Part shown: in pieces, positions 16,601-24,138 of the stretch | Numbering within the stretch: the stretch's first letter is position 1 | How the letters are laid out: every line of letters starts with the position of its first letter | The notes under the pieces: model-generated | What the model was told of the DNA's origin: nothing | Databases searched by the model: none | Seen by the model: the letters and a program-made list of their open reading frames with translations, nothing else | NCBI RefSeq assembly: GCF_902167635.1 | Contig: NZ_CABHMS010000001.1 | Span: 186,001 to 250,000 of the forward strand | Direction: 5' to 3' | DNA length: 64,000 nucleotides | Origin: Chitinophaga vietnamensis | GTDB taxonomy: Bacteria > Bacteroidota > Bacteroidia > Chitinophagales > Chitinophagaceae | Made by a program: the position numbers and the translations under genes

Positions 16601-19230
16601 ACGATATCGATGGTATGTGGTTTATCGGTGAGGAGCATGCCGGTGGTGCGGTCGCCCTGCGGGATGCGCAGGCCCGCATAGGAGGTGAACGGATTATAAG
16701 GCATGGAGAAGTGATCGATGCTGAAGTCGCCGCCGGGCTCGAACACTTTCACTTCGAAATTAGCTTTGAGCTGTCCGGGTGCGAGCTTGCCCAGCTGGAT
16801 GTCGGCATTCACGGGGGCTGCGCCGTTATCGTTCAGCGGGCCTTCAAAGATGGTTTTATTTTCTGCTTCGAAATGTGTTACCGGATCATCGAAAGAGTAG
16901 CCGCTGAAATTTTTGAAGCTGGTATTTTGTTGTTGCAGGGAGATATCGACCTTGGCCTTGAGATGCTGTGCGGTAGCGCCGAAGAGCCACATGGCCGACA
17001 AGGTGCCCTGCGCGCCGCCATTTTTAGACAATGCGGTACGCGTACCAAAGTCCATTTTAATTTTCAGGCGGTTGGGCTTCACGGTTTCTATGCGCACATT
17101 TTTCTGGAAGGTGGCGCCGCCTACTTTCACTTTGGCTACCCAGCTGCCGGTAGGATCATCGGGCTGTGTGGCGGTAGCGAAGCTATAGAAACCATTCAGG
17201 CTGCTGTGTTGGTTGAGACGCTTGTACAGCTGGCCTTTGGGGTTATACAGCTCAAGGGTTACCGGGTGGTCCGGCGGCAGTTTTTTGTCTTTATCTTCCA
17301 GGATGAAGGTGAGGTATACGGAATCGCCGGGGCGCCATACGCCGCGCTCTCCATAGAGGAATCCTTTGATGCCGTTCTGCACTTCTTCTCCTTTCACATC
17401 AAAGCGGCTGAGTGGCAGGGAGCTGCCATCATCGAGTTTGAGGTAGCCTCTTTCATTGCCTTTCTTCGCGATAAGCAGGTAGGGCTTGCGTTTCAGCTCG
17501 AAGGTGGCCAGGCCGTCGCCATCACTTTTGGTTTTGAAGATCACCTGGCTTTGATAGTCGAGCAGCTCCAGTTCCACGCCCATCAAGGGTTTGGTATCGC
17601 GGATGTCGGTAACGGCTACCAGCATGCTGTTGTCGTTACCACGTTTGGCGATCAGGCCTATATTGGAGGAGATGATGTTGCGGGATGCCCATCTGTCCCT
17701 GCTGTAGTAGGAACCGGAGCAGGGATCGTTGCGTTCATTCCAGTTGTAAGCATAAGGATAATAGCTGTCGTAGCGTTGCCAGAAGCCATCATCTTCATCT
17801 ATCTTCTCGCCATAATATCTGTCATCATCTCCTTCTTCAGTATTTTTTTCGTCTTTCTTATCATCGGCGGTATGACAGGCGGTGATCGCGTAGCTTTTCC
17901 TGAAGCCAATGGTGACGCGGTAAATAGCGCCAGGCTCGGTGCGCAGCAGTTTATCGAGATCGAGGAAGAAGCGGTTCTTTTTATGGAGATTCACAGATTT
18001 ATCCACATCGAGGCGGATGGTTTTCTGTACAACGGGCTTGGCTACACGCCGTAATTCCTGATCGCCGTTGAGGTCGTTGCGTTGCAGGTATTGCGGTACA
18101 TTGTTTTCGTATATCTTGATGATGGTGACATCCACCGCGTTCAGGTTCACGGCTTCAAAAGGCATCATGAGCTTGTTGCTTTCAGGTAGTATCACGCCTT
18201 TGCCGGGGATAGCCACAGAAGGTTGTGTATTTTCAAAATTGACGTTGGAGCTGAAAGTCTTACCCAGCTTCTTATCCGTGATATTGATCACGCCTTCGTT
18301 GATGAGTACATTATAACTGCCTTCGAGGCGTTGCGGTGCATATACTTTCACTTCACTGCCTTCGATGGTATAGCGCAGGTCGGTTTGTCCGCTGATGCCG
18401 ATCAGGCCTTCCAGCGTTTGCGCCATGCTCACCGGATCGGAGAACTGCACCAGCAGGTGTTGTTCCGGGTCGGACATGGCTTTTACATCCAGTACCTTGA
18501 AATCGCCTACAGCAGGCACTTCTACGGTTTTCTTGCCTTCGTTGTCCACTTTCAGCGGGCTGCCCTTCCAATTGATCTCGAGGTTGCGTGCGGCATTGCT
18601 CCTTTGAATATTGGCGACGGTAAATTTCGACGTACGTTCGGCAGCGTTATGTTGCCAGGTTACCGGCAATGATTTGCCGGCATAAGTGGCGGTGATCACT
18701 TTTTCTATCGCTTGCGGGTCTTCCACGTCGGCGGTAGACAAGGCGCCGGTGAAGGTCATCCGGTCCAGCGTATTGTTATCGCTGGCTTTCAGTCCGAAGA
18801 GGTCCACGGAGAAAGATGGCTTGATCACTTTAAATTCAAAATCAAATTCTTTCAGGTCGCCGGGAACGTCCATCACTTTACCCAGCTTGAAAGTAGCCTG
18901 GTAGGTTTTTCCCGGTTGCAGGTTTTCATCGGGCCTGAACTCGATGGTGGTAGCATCTACCCAATATGATTTCCCTTTTATCGATGGCGAGAAATCGAAT
19001 ACCTGTTTTTCGAGGGGTTCATTTTGTGTGTGGGTAACATTTACCTGTCCGGCCAGGTGTACACGGATCGCGCTTTGCTTGGAGATGATGCCGGCAGTAT
19101 AGGCCTCAATGTATTTCGCAAATGCGGGATTCATTTCTTTACGTGTGGTACGGCAACCACTGATCAATGACAGGGCTGCTATCAAGACGAATAGAGCAGC
19201 TACAGCGAATAACCGTTTTGTTGGGTGCAT
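13654..19230 (-). CDS. Bacterial alpha-2-macroglobulin, thioester-type lipoprotein
   Basis: An 1,858-residue envelope protein. The N-terminus is a lipoprotein signal (FVLIAALSLISGC, Cys about 26). Macroglobulin-like domains follow; the segment around GFLYGERGVWRPGDSVYLTF (about 615-640) is the A2M_N (MG2) start. The internal thioester motif is intact: GCIEQT with Cys near residue 1407. The C-terminal part has the alpha-toroid repeats (FQTTDGGFSYWPGEGNSDEW) and the last receptor-like domain. Such proteins trap attacking proteases in the periplasm, protecting the cell envelope, and are normally encoded next to PBP1C (yfhM-pbpC in E. coli). Here pbpC is on the same strand but 3.4 kb downstream. 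Very long open frames on the opposite strand (one of 820 codons) are codon-bias shadows. Confidence 0.95.
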   Translation of the reverse strand: MHPTKRLFAVAALFVLIAALSLISGCRTTRKEMNPAFAKYIEAYTAGIISKQSAIRVHLAGQVNVTHTQNEPLEKQVFDFSPSIKGKSYWVDATTIEFRPDENLQPGKTYQATFKLGKVMDVPGDLKEFDFEFKVIKPSFSVDLFGLKASDNNTLDRMTFTGALSTADVEDPQAIEKVITATYAGKSLPVTWQHNAAERTSKFTVANIQRSNAARNLEINWKGSPLKVDNEGKKTVEVPAVGDFKVLDVKAMSDPEQHLLVQFSDPVSMAQTLEGLIGISGQTDLRYTIEGSEVKVYAPQRLEGSYNVLINEGVINITDKKLGKTFSSNVNFENTQPSVAIPGKGVILPESNKLMMPFEAVNLNAVDVTIIKIYENNVPQYLQRNDLNGDQELRRVAKPVVQKTIRLDVDKSVNLHKKNRFFLDLDKLLRTEPGAIYRVTIGFRKSYAITACHTADDKKDEKNTEEGDDDRYYGEKIDEDDGFWQRYDSYYPYAYNWNERNDPCSGSYYSRDRWASRNIISSNIGLIAKRGNDNSMLVAVTDIRDTKPLMGVELELLDYQSQVIFKTKSDGDGLATFELKRKPYLLIAKKGNERGYLKLDDGSSLPLSRFDVKGEEVQNGIKGFLYGERGVWRPGDSVYLTFILEDKDKKLPPDHPVTLELYNPKGQLYKRLNQHSSLNGFYSFATATQPDDPTGSWVAKVKVGGATFQKNVRIETVKPNRLKIKMDFGTRTALSKNGGAQGTLSAMWLFGATAQHLKAKVDISLQQQNTSFKNFSGYSFDDPVTHFEAENKTIFEGPLNDNGAAPVNADIQLGKLAPGQLKANFEVKVFEPGGDFSIDHFSMPYNPFTSYAGLRIPQGDRTTGMLLTDKPHTIDIVDVDDNGNLTSGTRQVQVELYKIKWRWWWDDGAEDDYSNFTQDSYNQLLRKETVTLQNGKGKWDLLINYPDWGRYLVRVKDLESGHTAGKSVYIDWPGWAERMQKDNPAEAAMLVFTSDKQQYKTGEDINLTIPSSAGGRGLISIESGSKVLKTYWINTKQGQTTFKFKAEKNMAPNIYVNVTLLQPHAQTVNDLPIRMYGTIPVSIEDPGTILKPVISMPDKLKPETEAAITVSESNGKPMTYTIAIVDEGLLDLTRFKTPDPHSVFYAREALGVKTWDLFDYVIGAWGADMDRILSIGGDEGLNKNAGSAKANRFKPVVKYMGPFYLKGGQKQTHSFKLPPYIGSVKAMVVAGQDGAYGFAEKAVAVKKPLMLLTTAPRVLGPSETIQLPVTVFGLEPNVRSANVTLSTNGLLEVVGERTKTVTFPQPGEQLVYFDVKVKPQVGVGKLKVVATSGKEIAEENVEMNVRNPNPDITNVIEYTLEGGKSWSSPYSLVGMAGTNSGVLEVSTIPSLNLGKRLQFLISYPHGCIEQTTSGVFPQLVLNQLMDLKESQLAEVDRNVKAGINRLKNFQTTDGGFSYWPGEGNSDEWGTNYGGHFLIEAQAQGYTLPPGLLDQWKKYQRNKAGAWAPSTTNFYGGDLTQAYRLYLLALAKQPELGAMNRLKEFKYLSIPAKWRLAAAYKLTGQPEVANSLIQGLGTEVKPYTQLGGTFGSDLRDKAMILETLTILGQRSRANELVKQVAAQLSQEQWYSTQTTAYALIAVAKFCGNNKGGSKMNFSYNLNGVKGNVNGQSYVTQIPVNVNSGNGNVSVQNNGQNVLYARLILRGQPEAGQEPAASNNPEVLTMQVDYRTREGKPLDPATLKQGSDFMATVTIHNPGRRGYYEQMALSQIFPSGWEILNTRLMDNDSAFRSSPATYMDIRDDRVYTYFNIEENKTRTYNVLLNAAYLGRYYLPATSVEAMYDNTIRAFLPGKWVEVVK

Positions 19231-19283
19231 CAGGAGAGGATTATGGTGATTAACTATTACGTGGCGAATGTCGGAAATTTCCT

Positions 19284-19328
19284 GTAAAGATGCATAAGAA
19301 GGCTCACTGCCTGCTTATGCATCTTTAC
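19284..19328 (-). terminator. Hairpin overlapping the end of the ABC ATPase gene
   Basis: Twenty-bp stem with one mismatch (19284-19303 with 19309-19328) and a TCACT loop. The stop codon of the ABC ATPase gene (19315-19317) lies inside the stem. There is no T run, so it could also be an mRNA stabiliser. Confidence 0.6.
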
Positions 19329-20817
19329 TGAAAACCTTTCCTTTGGCGAGGCGCAGGTATTTATTTACGCAGTTGGGCAGCTCTTCTTCATAGTGGGTAA
19401 CATATACCAGGGTAATGGGCATGTGCAGGCAGAGTTGTTCTATCACTTGTTTGAAGTGTGATTTCTGTTGTGCATCAAGGCCCTGGCAGGGTTCATCGAA
19501 GATGAGCAGCGGCGGATTTTTGACGAGGGCACGCGCCAGCAAGGCCAGACGTTGTGCGCTTTCCGGCACCTGCTTGAAGGGATCTGCGGCATGCGCCGCA
19601 ATGCCGAGTACTTCTATCCAGTCTTTGGCGATGGCCTGTTGTGCAGCAGTAGCGGGCCTTGTGCTGCCAATAACATCAGTAAAGCCGGAGCATACCACTT
19701 GCAGGCAGTTATCGCGGGAACCGAAATACTGATGCAGTTCAGGGGATACGAAGCCTATTTTTTTCTTGATATCCCAGATGCTTTCACCCGTGCCACGGCG
19801 GCGGTCGAACAGCCACAGCTTGTTGGCGTATGCCTGTGGATTGTCGCCATTCACGAGGCTTAGCAGCGTGGATTTGCCAGCGCCGTTATGGCCGAGCAGC
19901 GCCCATTTTTCATTGGGCAGCACGGTCCAGTTGATGCCATCCAGGATCAGGTGTTCCCCGTATTTGATACGTATATCTTCCATATGGATGATGCGCTCAA
20001 ATGCAGGCGTGGACTGATTTCCAGCCAATGCGGCGATCTTTTCGGCTTCCATGGGCGGCAAGGTTACTTCAGGAGCTGCGGGTAAAGGCAGCTGTACAAA
20101 CTCATTGCGTGTATACTTGCCCGTTATACGGCCGTTGTCAAGCGTGAGCACATGTGTGATGTGCTCCGGTATTTCATCGGGAGAAGTGACCAGCAGTACG
20201 GTGGCGCCATTGCGGATGATCTCATTGATCATCGCGCTGAAATCCTTGCGGGCCTGCACATCCAGCCCGATATAGGGATTATCGAGCATCAGCAGCTGCG
20301 GCTGTTGCAGCAGCGCTTTGGCGATCATGACGCGGCGGGTTTCGCCATTGGAAAGTTTGATCAGCCGCTTTTCCAGCAGGGGCGCGATCTGTAGCGGCTG
20401 CACCAGTGGCGGCACCGTGTTCACATCCAGGTATTCCTGCACGGTAGGCGAATTATCGGCATCCATGCTGTTGAAGCGTTGCTGATAATAGAAGTCTGTA
20501 GTGGTATTGGAAAGGTTCCGGAAAGTATGATGGTGGCCTACCATGGCCATCAGGTTGCGGTAGTTGAAATACGGGTCGGTGATGGTATGCCGGCTTCTCC
20601 ATTCCTCATAAAAATGATAATGGATGCTGCCGTTGATGATATTGAATTTCCCCAGCAGGGTATTGAGCAGGGCGGTTTTACCCGCGCCACTGGGGCCGGT
20701 TACGGCCCATTGTTCTCCTTTATTAATCTGCCAGGAAAACTGGTCCAGCAGTGTTTTATCGAGGTACCTGGCGGTGATATGTTCCAATGAGAGGAACGGT
20801 TTGTAAGCGGCTTCCAT
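19315..20817 (-). CDS. Tandem ABC ATPase of the ModF type
   Basis: A 500-residue soluble protein with two ABC ATPase domains and no membrane segment. Domain 1 (about 8-235): Walker A GPSGAGKT, signature LSNGETRR, Walker B LLMLDNP. Domain 2 (about 280-495): Walker A GHNGAGKST, Walker B LLIFDEPCQGLD. The second signature reads VPESAQRLALLARAL, not LSGGQ, so ATP site composition may be asymmetric. The architecture resembles E. coli ModF, whose role is unclear; no permease or molybdate gene is near. A single gene, divergent from the M28 peptidase gene. ABC-F translation factors are an alternative, but the linker between the domains lacks their basic helical arm. Confidence 0.85.
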   Translation of the reverse strand: MEAAYKPFLSLEHITARYLDKTLLDQFSWQINKGEQWAVTGPSGAGKTALLNTLLGKFNIINGSIHYHFYEEWRSRHTITDPYFNYRNLMAMVGHHHTFRNLSNTTTDFYYQQRFNSMDADNSPTVQEYLDVNTVPPLVQPLQIAPLLEKRLIKLSNGETRRVMIAKALLQQPQLLMLDNPYIGLDVQARKDFSAMINEIIRNGATVLLVTSPDEIPEHITHVLTLDNGRITGKYTRNEFVQLPLPAAPEVTLPPMEAEKIAALAGNQSTPAFERIIHMEDIRIKYGEHLILDGINWTVLPNEKWALLGHNGAGKSTLLSLVNGDNPQAYANKLWLFDRRRGTGESIWDIKKKIGFVSPELHQYFGSRDNCLQVVCSGFTDVIGSTRPATAAQQAIAKDWIEVLGIAAHAADPFKQVPESAQRLALLARALVKNPPLLIFDEPCQGLDAQQKSHFKQVIEQLCLHMPITLVYVTHYEEELPNCVNKYLRLAKGKVFSKDA

Positions 20818-20909
20818 GAATGATCCTGTTAGTCAAAGATGCATCTGTCGGGATAAAAATAGTAGTATTATTGGAAGCATCTATTAAATTTATAGCAAAG
20901 TTTACGCTT

Positions 20910-22259
20910 ATGAAGAAAATCAGTTGCTTGCTCCTGTTCCTGGGGTGGGGATTATATAGTTATTCACAGCAGGTGGTACAGCGTGATCCGGTGATCGCCG
21001 GTATGGTATCCGAGGTGCGGGCCGACAGCCTGGAGCGCTATATTCATCAGCTGGTGGCTTTTGGCACCCGCAGCACCCTTAGCACGGTAACGGATAAACG
21101 CCGTGGCATCGGTGCAGCGCGTAATTGGGTACTGGAGCGTTTCAAATCCTGTATCCCCGCTTCCGGCGGCCGTCTCAGCGTGATGCTCGATACCGTTACC
21201 CTGCCGCCTGATGGTAAACGTATAGACGTTCCCGTTAACCTGGGCAATGTAATGGCCACCCTGCGCGGCGCCGATCCACAGGATAAACGCATCTATGTAG
21301 TGACGGGTCACCTCGACAGCCGCGCCACAGACGTAATGAACCGCGAGATAGCCGCTCCCGGCGCCAATGACGATGGCAGCGGCGTAGCCGCCCTCATCGA
21401 AATGGTACGGGTGATGAGCAAACAGGCATTTCCTGCTACCATTGTATTTGTAGCCGTGAGTGGCGAAGAGCAGGGCCTCAACGGCTCCGATCATCTCGCC
21501 GCCAAAGCCGCCGCTGAAAACTGGCAGGTAGATGCCATGCTCAACAACGATATGATCGGTCAAAATTCTTCCAGCGAAACTAACCTGCACGACAATACGA
21601 AAGTGCGCGTGTTCAGTGAAGGAATTCCCGCCACCGCTGATGAAAAGCAACTGGCATTCATCCGCCAGACGGGCATGGAAAACGACGGAAAGGCCCGCCA
21701 GCTGGCACGTTACATCAAAGAAACCGGCGAGCGTTATGTGGATAACCTCACTGTGATGCTCATTTACCGCAACGACCGTTTCCTGCGCGGCGGCGATCAC
21801 ACGCCCTTTGTGCGCCGCGGCATGACAGCCGTACGCATCACTGATATGTACGAAAACTACGATCACCAGCACCAGGATATCCGCAAAGAAAACGGCATCC
21901 AGTACGGCGACTTGCCCGAGTTCATGGACTTTGAATATCTCCGCAAGAACACAGCGCTGAACCTGTCGGTGCTGGCCAGTTTGGCCAGCGCGCCCTCCGT
22001 GCCGCAAGACGTGAAACTGGATGTAAAAGAGCTGACCAATAAAAGCCGCCTTTACTGGACAGCGCCGCAGAACGGCAAGCCTAAAGGTTACTATGTGCTG
22101 ATCCGTGAAACCAGCAGCCCGGTATGGCAGCGCAAATTCTTCACCACCGCTACAGAACTGACCATTCCGTATTCAAAAGATAATTACCTTTTCGGTGTAC
22201 AATCCGTTGGGGACAATGGCGCTGAAAGTCAGGCCATCTTCCCTGGTATCGGAAAATAA
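20910..22259 (+). CDS. Secreted M28 family zinc peptidase with C-terminal Fn3-like domain
   Basis: A 449-residue protein. A signal peptide (MKKISCLLLFLGWGLYSYSQ) precedes an M28 catalytic domain. Metal ligands and catalytic residues are seen in order: GHLDSR (His), PGANDDGSG (bridging Asp), SGEEQGL (catalytic Glu and Glu ligand), NNDMIG (Asp) and GGDHTPF (His). Residues about 360-449 (VPQDVKLDVKELTNKSRLYW and onward) look like a fibronectin type III domain. M28 enzymes are amino- or carboxypeptidases, here probably periplasmic or secreted. The start at 20910 gives a clean signal peptide; the longer frame from 20820 does not. Ten bases separate it from the acetyltransferase gene. Confidence 0.92.
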   Translation: MKKISCLLLFLGWGLYSYSQQVVQRDPVIAGMVSEVRADSLERYIHQLVAFGTRSTLSTVTDKRRGIGAARNWVLERFKSCIPASGGRLSVMLDTVTLPPDGKRIDVPVNLGNVMATLRGADPQDKRIYVVTGHLDSRATDVMNREIAAPGANDDGSGVAALIEMVRVMSKQAFPATIVFVAVSGEEQGLNGSDHLAAKAAAENWQVDAMLNNDMIGQNSSSETNLHDNTKVRVFSEGIPATADEKQLAFIRQTGMENDGKARQLARYIKETGERYVDNLTVMLIYRNDRFLRGGDHTPFVRRGMTAVRITDMYENYDHQHQDIRKENGIQYGDLPEFMDFEYLRKNTALNLSVLASLASAPSVPQDVKLDVKELTNKSRLYWTAPQNGKPKGYYVLIRETSSPVWQRKFFTTATELTIPYSKDNYLFGVQSVGDNGAESQAIFPGIGK

Positions 22260-22269
22260 AATTTTTGCT

Positions 22270-22740
22270 ATGCGTTGGGAAACAAAAGATTTTCAAACAT
22301 TGAGCGTTACGGAACTCTACGCCATCCTGCATTTGCGCAGCGAGGTGTTTGTAGTGGAGCAAAACTGCGCCTATCAGGATATGGATAATTCAGACCAGAA
22401 AGCCCTCCACTTGTTGGGATATGACGAAGAAGGCCGCCTGGCCGCCTATACGCGTCTTTTCAAGGCGGGCATCAAATTTAAGGAGGCTTCTATCGGTCGT
22501 GTGGTGACGGCTCCCTTTGCCCGTGGCAAGGGCGCGGGCCGCGCACTGATGGTGCAATCCATTAATGTATTGCAAGCGCAATATGGCGTGCAGCCCATCC
22601 GGATCGGCGCACAGCAGTATTTGCAAAAGTTTTATGAATCCTTAGGGTTTGAACAGGTAAGCGATACTTATCTGGAAGATGGCATTCCGCATATCGAGAT
22701 GCTGCGCGAAGGTGGTTTTACTCAGGATTATAATGATTAA
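22270..22740 (+). CDS. elaA: ElaA-type GNAT acetyltransferase
   Basis: A 156-residue GNAT protein with the ElaA pattern: LYAILHLRSEVFVVEQNCAY near the N-terminus, then LAAYTRLFKAG, SIGRVVTAPFARGKGAGRAL (acetyl-CoA binding, R-G-K-G-A-G-R) and FYESLGFEQVSDTYLEDGIP with the conserved IPHIEM end. The acceptor substrate is unknown. The ATG at 22270 follows the M28 stop by ten bases and fits the family start (MRWETKDF). The last 25 bases of the coding sequence form the left end of a very long inverted repeat, so the final eight codons are repeated in inverted form 120 bases away. Confidence 0.92.
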   Translation: MRWETKDFQTLSVTELYAILHLRSEVFVVEQNCAYQDMDNSDQKALHLLGYDEEGRLAAYTRLFKAGIKFKEASIGRVVTAPFARGKGAGRALMVQSINVLQAQYGVQPIRIGAQQYLQKFYESLGFEQVSDTYLEDGIPHIEMLREGGFTQDYND

Positions 22741-22885
22741 AAGGATTACCAGGATTTTTTTTACAGGATTAAAAAAGGATTCGCGAAGATCGATTCGAAT
22801 GATCTTCGCGAATCCTTTTTTAATCTTTATAAATCCTGTAAAAAAATCCTGGTAATCCTTTTAATCATTATAATCCTGAGTAAAA
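22716..22885. repeat. Very long inverted repeat including the end of elaA
   Basis: Left arm 22716-22791 and right arm 22801-22885 are complementary except for one base in a T run and a 10-base insertion in the right arm; the spacer is nine bases. The arms are built from the recurring words AGGATTA, AGGATT and TTACAGGATT plus a central TCGCGAAGATC. The left arm covers the last 25 bases of elaA including its stop, and the right arm ends one base before the stop codon of the convergent DUF6048 gene. Confidence 0.92.
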
Positions 22886-22886
22886 T

Positions 22887-23675
22887 TTACCGCTTTGGAA
22901 TCTTCTTCTTGGTATCGGGTGCGTGATAATGCTCTTTGATACGATAGAACGGTATTACATATGACACTGTATACTGCACATCAAACACAGAACGCTTGTT
23001 GCCGCGGCCAAAGCCGGGAATGGTGAGTGGTGTGATCTCGTCTGTTTTTACGGAGTTGAGCAGTATGCGTTCACGGATATTCCAGCCGAGGAAAAAGTTT
23101 TTCAGCACTTCTGTTTTGAGCCCTAGCACCAGTTCAATCCAGTGGGCATTGGCATTGGTTTTAGGGTAGCTGCCTTTGATTTTGTCGCCCCAATAAGAGT
23201 TGGAGATTGTATAGGTAGGTATCTCGTAGTTGAAATGAGAGAAGCCGTAGCGGATGCCGCCGAAGAACATGTTTTTTTCTGAGGGGTATTGCCTTTTCAG
23301 AAAATTGTAGTCGATGCCGAGGGTTACGAAAGCGCCATTACCTTTATAGGTGTAGCTGCTATCGCTGTAGGGCGTGGTGGCGTATCCGCCTTCGAAAGCG
23401 GCATATAGCCTGGGATTGAGGCGTGCGTCGGCTACTACCGTTATTTCTTTCCGGTAAGGATAGAAGATGGCGTTCACAACGCGACTAACGTCTACGCCTA
23501 TACGCAATCCACCGGGGATATACCAGGAACTGTCTTTTACAGGCACAACAACCGGCACCTTCGGGTGTGAGGTGTCTGCCGGCCTGGCGGCGGGGGCAAC
23601 AGGTTTTACCTGTGCCCTGGCGCTGAGTCCGAGCAGGCTACTCAGTAAAAAAGTATAGATAAAGATGCGTGTCAT
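22887..23675 (-). CDS. DUF6048 family outer-membrane-like protein
   Basis: A 262-residue secreted protein with a signal peptide (FLLSSLLGLSARAQ). The mature part begins with a Pro/Val linker and then shows alternating amphipathic strands rich in aromatic residues (GIRYGFSHFNYEIPTY, GWNIRERILLN, YTVSYVIPFYRIKEHYH), consistent with a small beta-barrel. It overlaps the upstream DUF6452 gene by 38 bases. This pair is a recurring Bacteroidota neighbourhood, from memory labelled DUF6048 and DUF6452. No function is known. It is likely the last gene of a uvrA-DUF6452-DUF6048 transcription unit. Confidence 0.75.
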   Translation of the reverse strand: MTRIFIYTFLLSSLLGLSARAQVKPVAPAARPADTSHPKVPVVVPVKDSSWYIPGGLRIGVDVSRVVNAIFYPYRKEITVVADARLNPRLYAAFEGGYATTPYSDSSYTYKGNGAFVTLGIDYNFLKRQYPSEKNMFFGGIRYGFSHFNYEIPTYTISNSYWGDKIKGSYPKTNANAHWIELVLGLKTEVLKNFFLGWNIRERILLNSVKTDEITPLTIPGFGRGNKRSVFDVQYTVSYVIPFYRIKEHYHAPDTKKKIPKR

Positions 23676-24114
23676 TACTGCTTGTTACTGACTTTTGAAG
23701 AATTTGTACCGAGTCCACTGTATGCCGGGTGGAGATGACGGTGTCGAGCATAAAATAGGTGCCGAAACCGCATCCCGGTGAGATGAAATGCGGTTGGCGT
23801 TTATACCTGAACGTTAGTGTGTCGGCCACGAGGGCGGAATCCACTTTCACCACAAAACGGGCCGTATCAGCTATGGGCGACAGTGGCAGAAAGATAGCGC
23901 TGGTACGCTGCACTTTCAGGATGGTATCCCTGTTAAGCGCCAGGGTGGTCACTTTGGGCATGGTGGTATCCCACACTTTCCCGAGACTGTCGCGCCGGAA
24001 AACGATATGTGTATCGGTACGCAGCGTCTGGTCGCATACCTTGGTTTCATTCTCACAGGCAATAAAGCCTGCCAGCAATGCCACGCTAAGAAGTATCTGA
24101 TAAATGCTTTTCAT
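23638..24114 (-). CDS. DUF6452 family lipoprotein
   Basis: A 158-residue lipoprotein: MKSIYQILLSVALLAGFIAC has a lipobox with Cys at 20. The mature protein is beta-rich, with THIVFRRDSLGKVWDTTMP near the start and FRYKRQPHFISPGCGFGTYF near the end, the part that I associate with DUF6452. It begins 24 bases after the uvrA stop and overlaps the DUF6048 gene by 38 bases, which implies coupled translation. Function unknown; the pairing suggests a lipoprotein that works with a beta-barrel partner. Confidence 0.72.
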   Translation of the reverse strand: MKSIYQILLSVALLAGFIACENETKVCDQTLRTDTHIVFRRDSLGKVWDTTMPKVTTLALNRDTILKVQRTSAIFLPLSPIADTARFVVKVDSALVADTLTFRYKRQPHFISPGCGFGTYFMLDTVISTRHTVDSVQILQKSVTSSNDTHLYLYFFTE

Positions 24115-24138
24115 GCCTTGGTTTCGGTTGGCAATATA

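Noticed and set aside
15592-18054. 820-codon open frame antisense to the macroglobulin gene
   Set aside because: It is a shadow of the minus-strand codon bias. Its translation has no domain motif and the other strand encodes a clear family protein. The same holds for the long frames at 24007-25452, 25480-26637 and 27240-28418.
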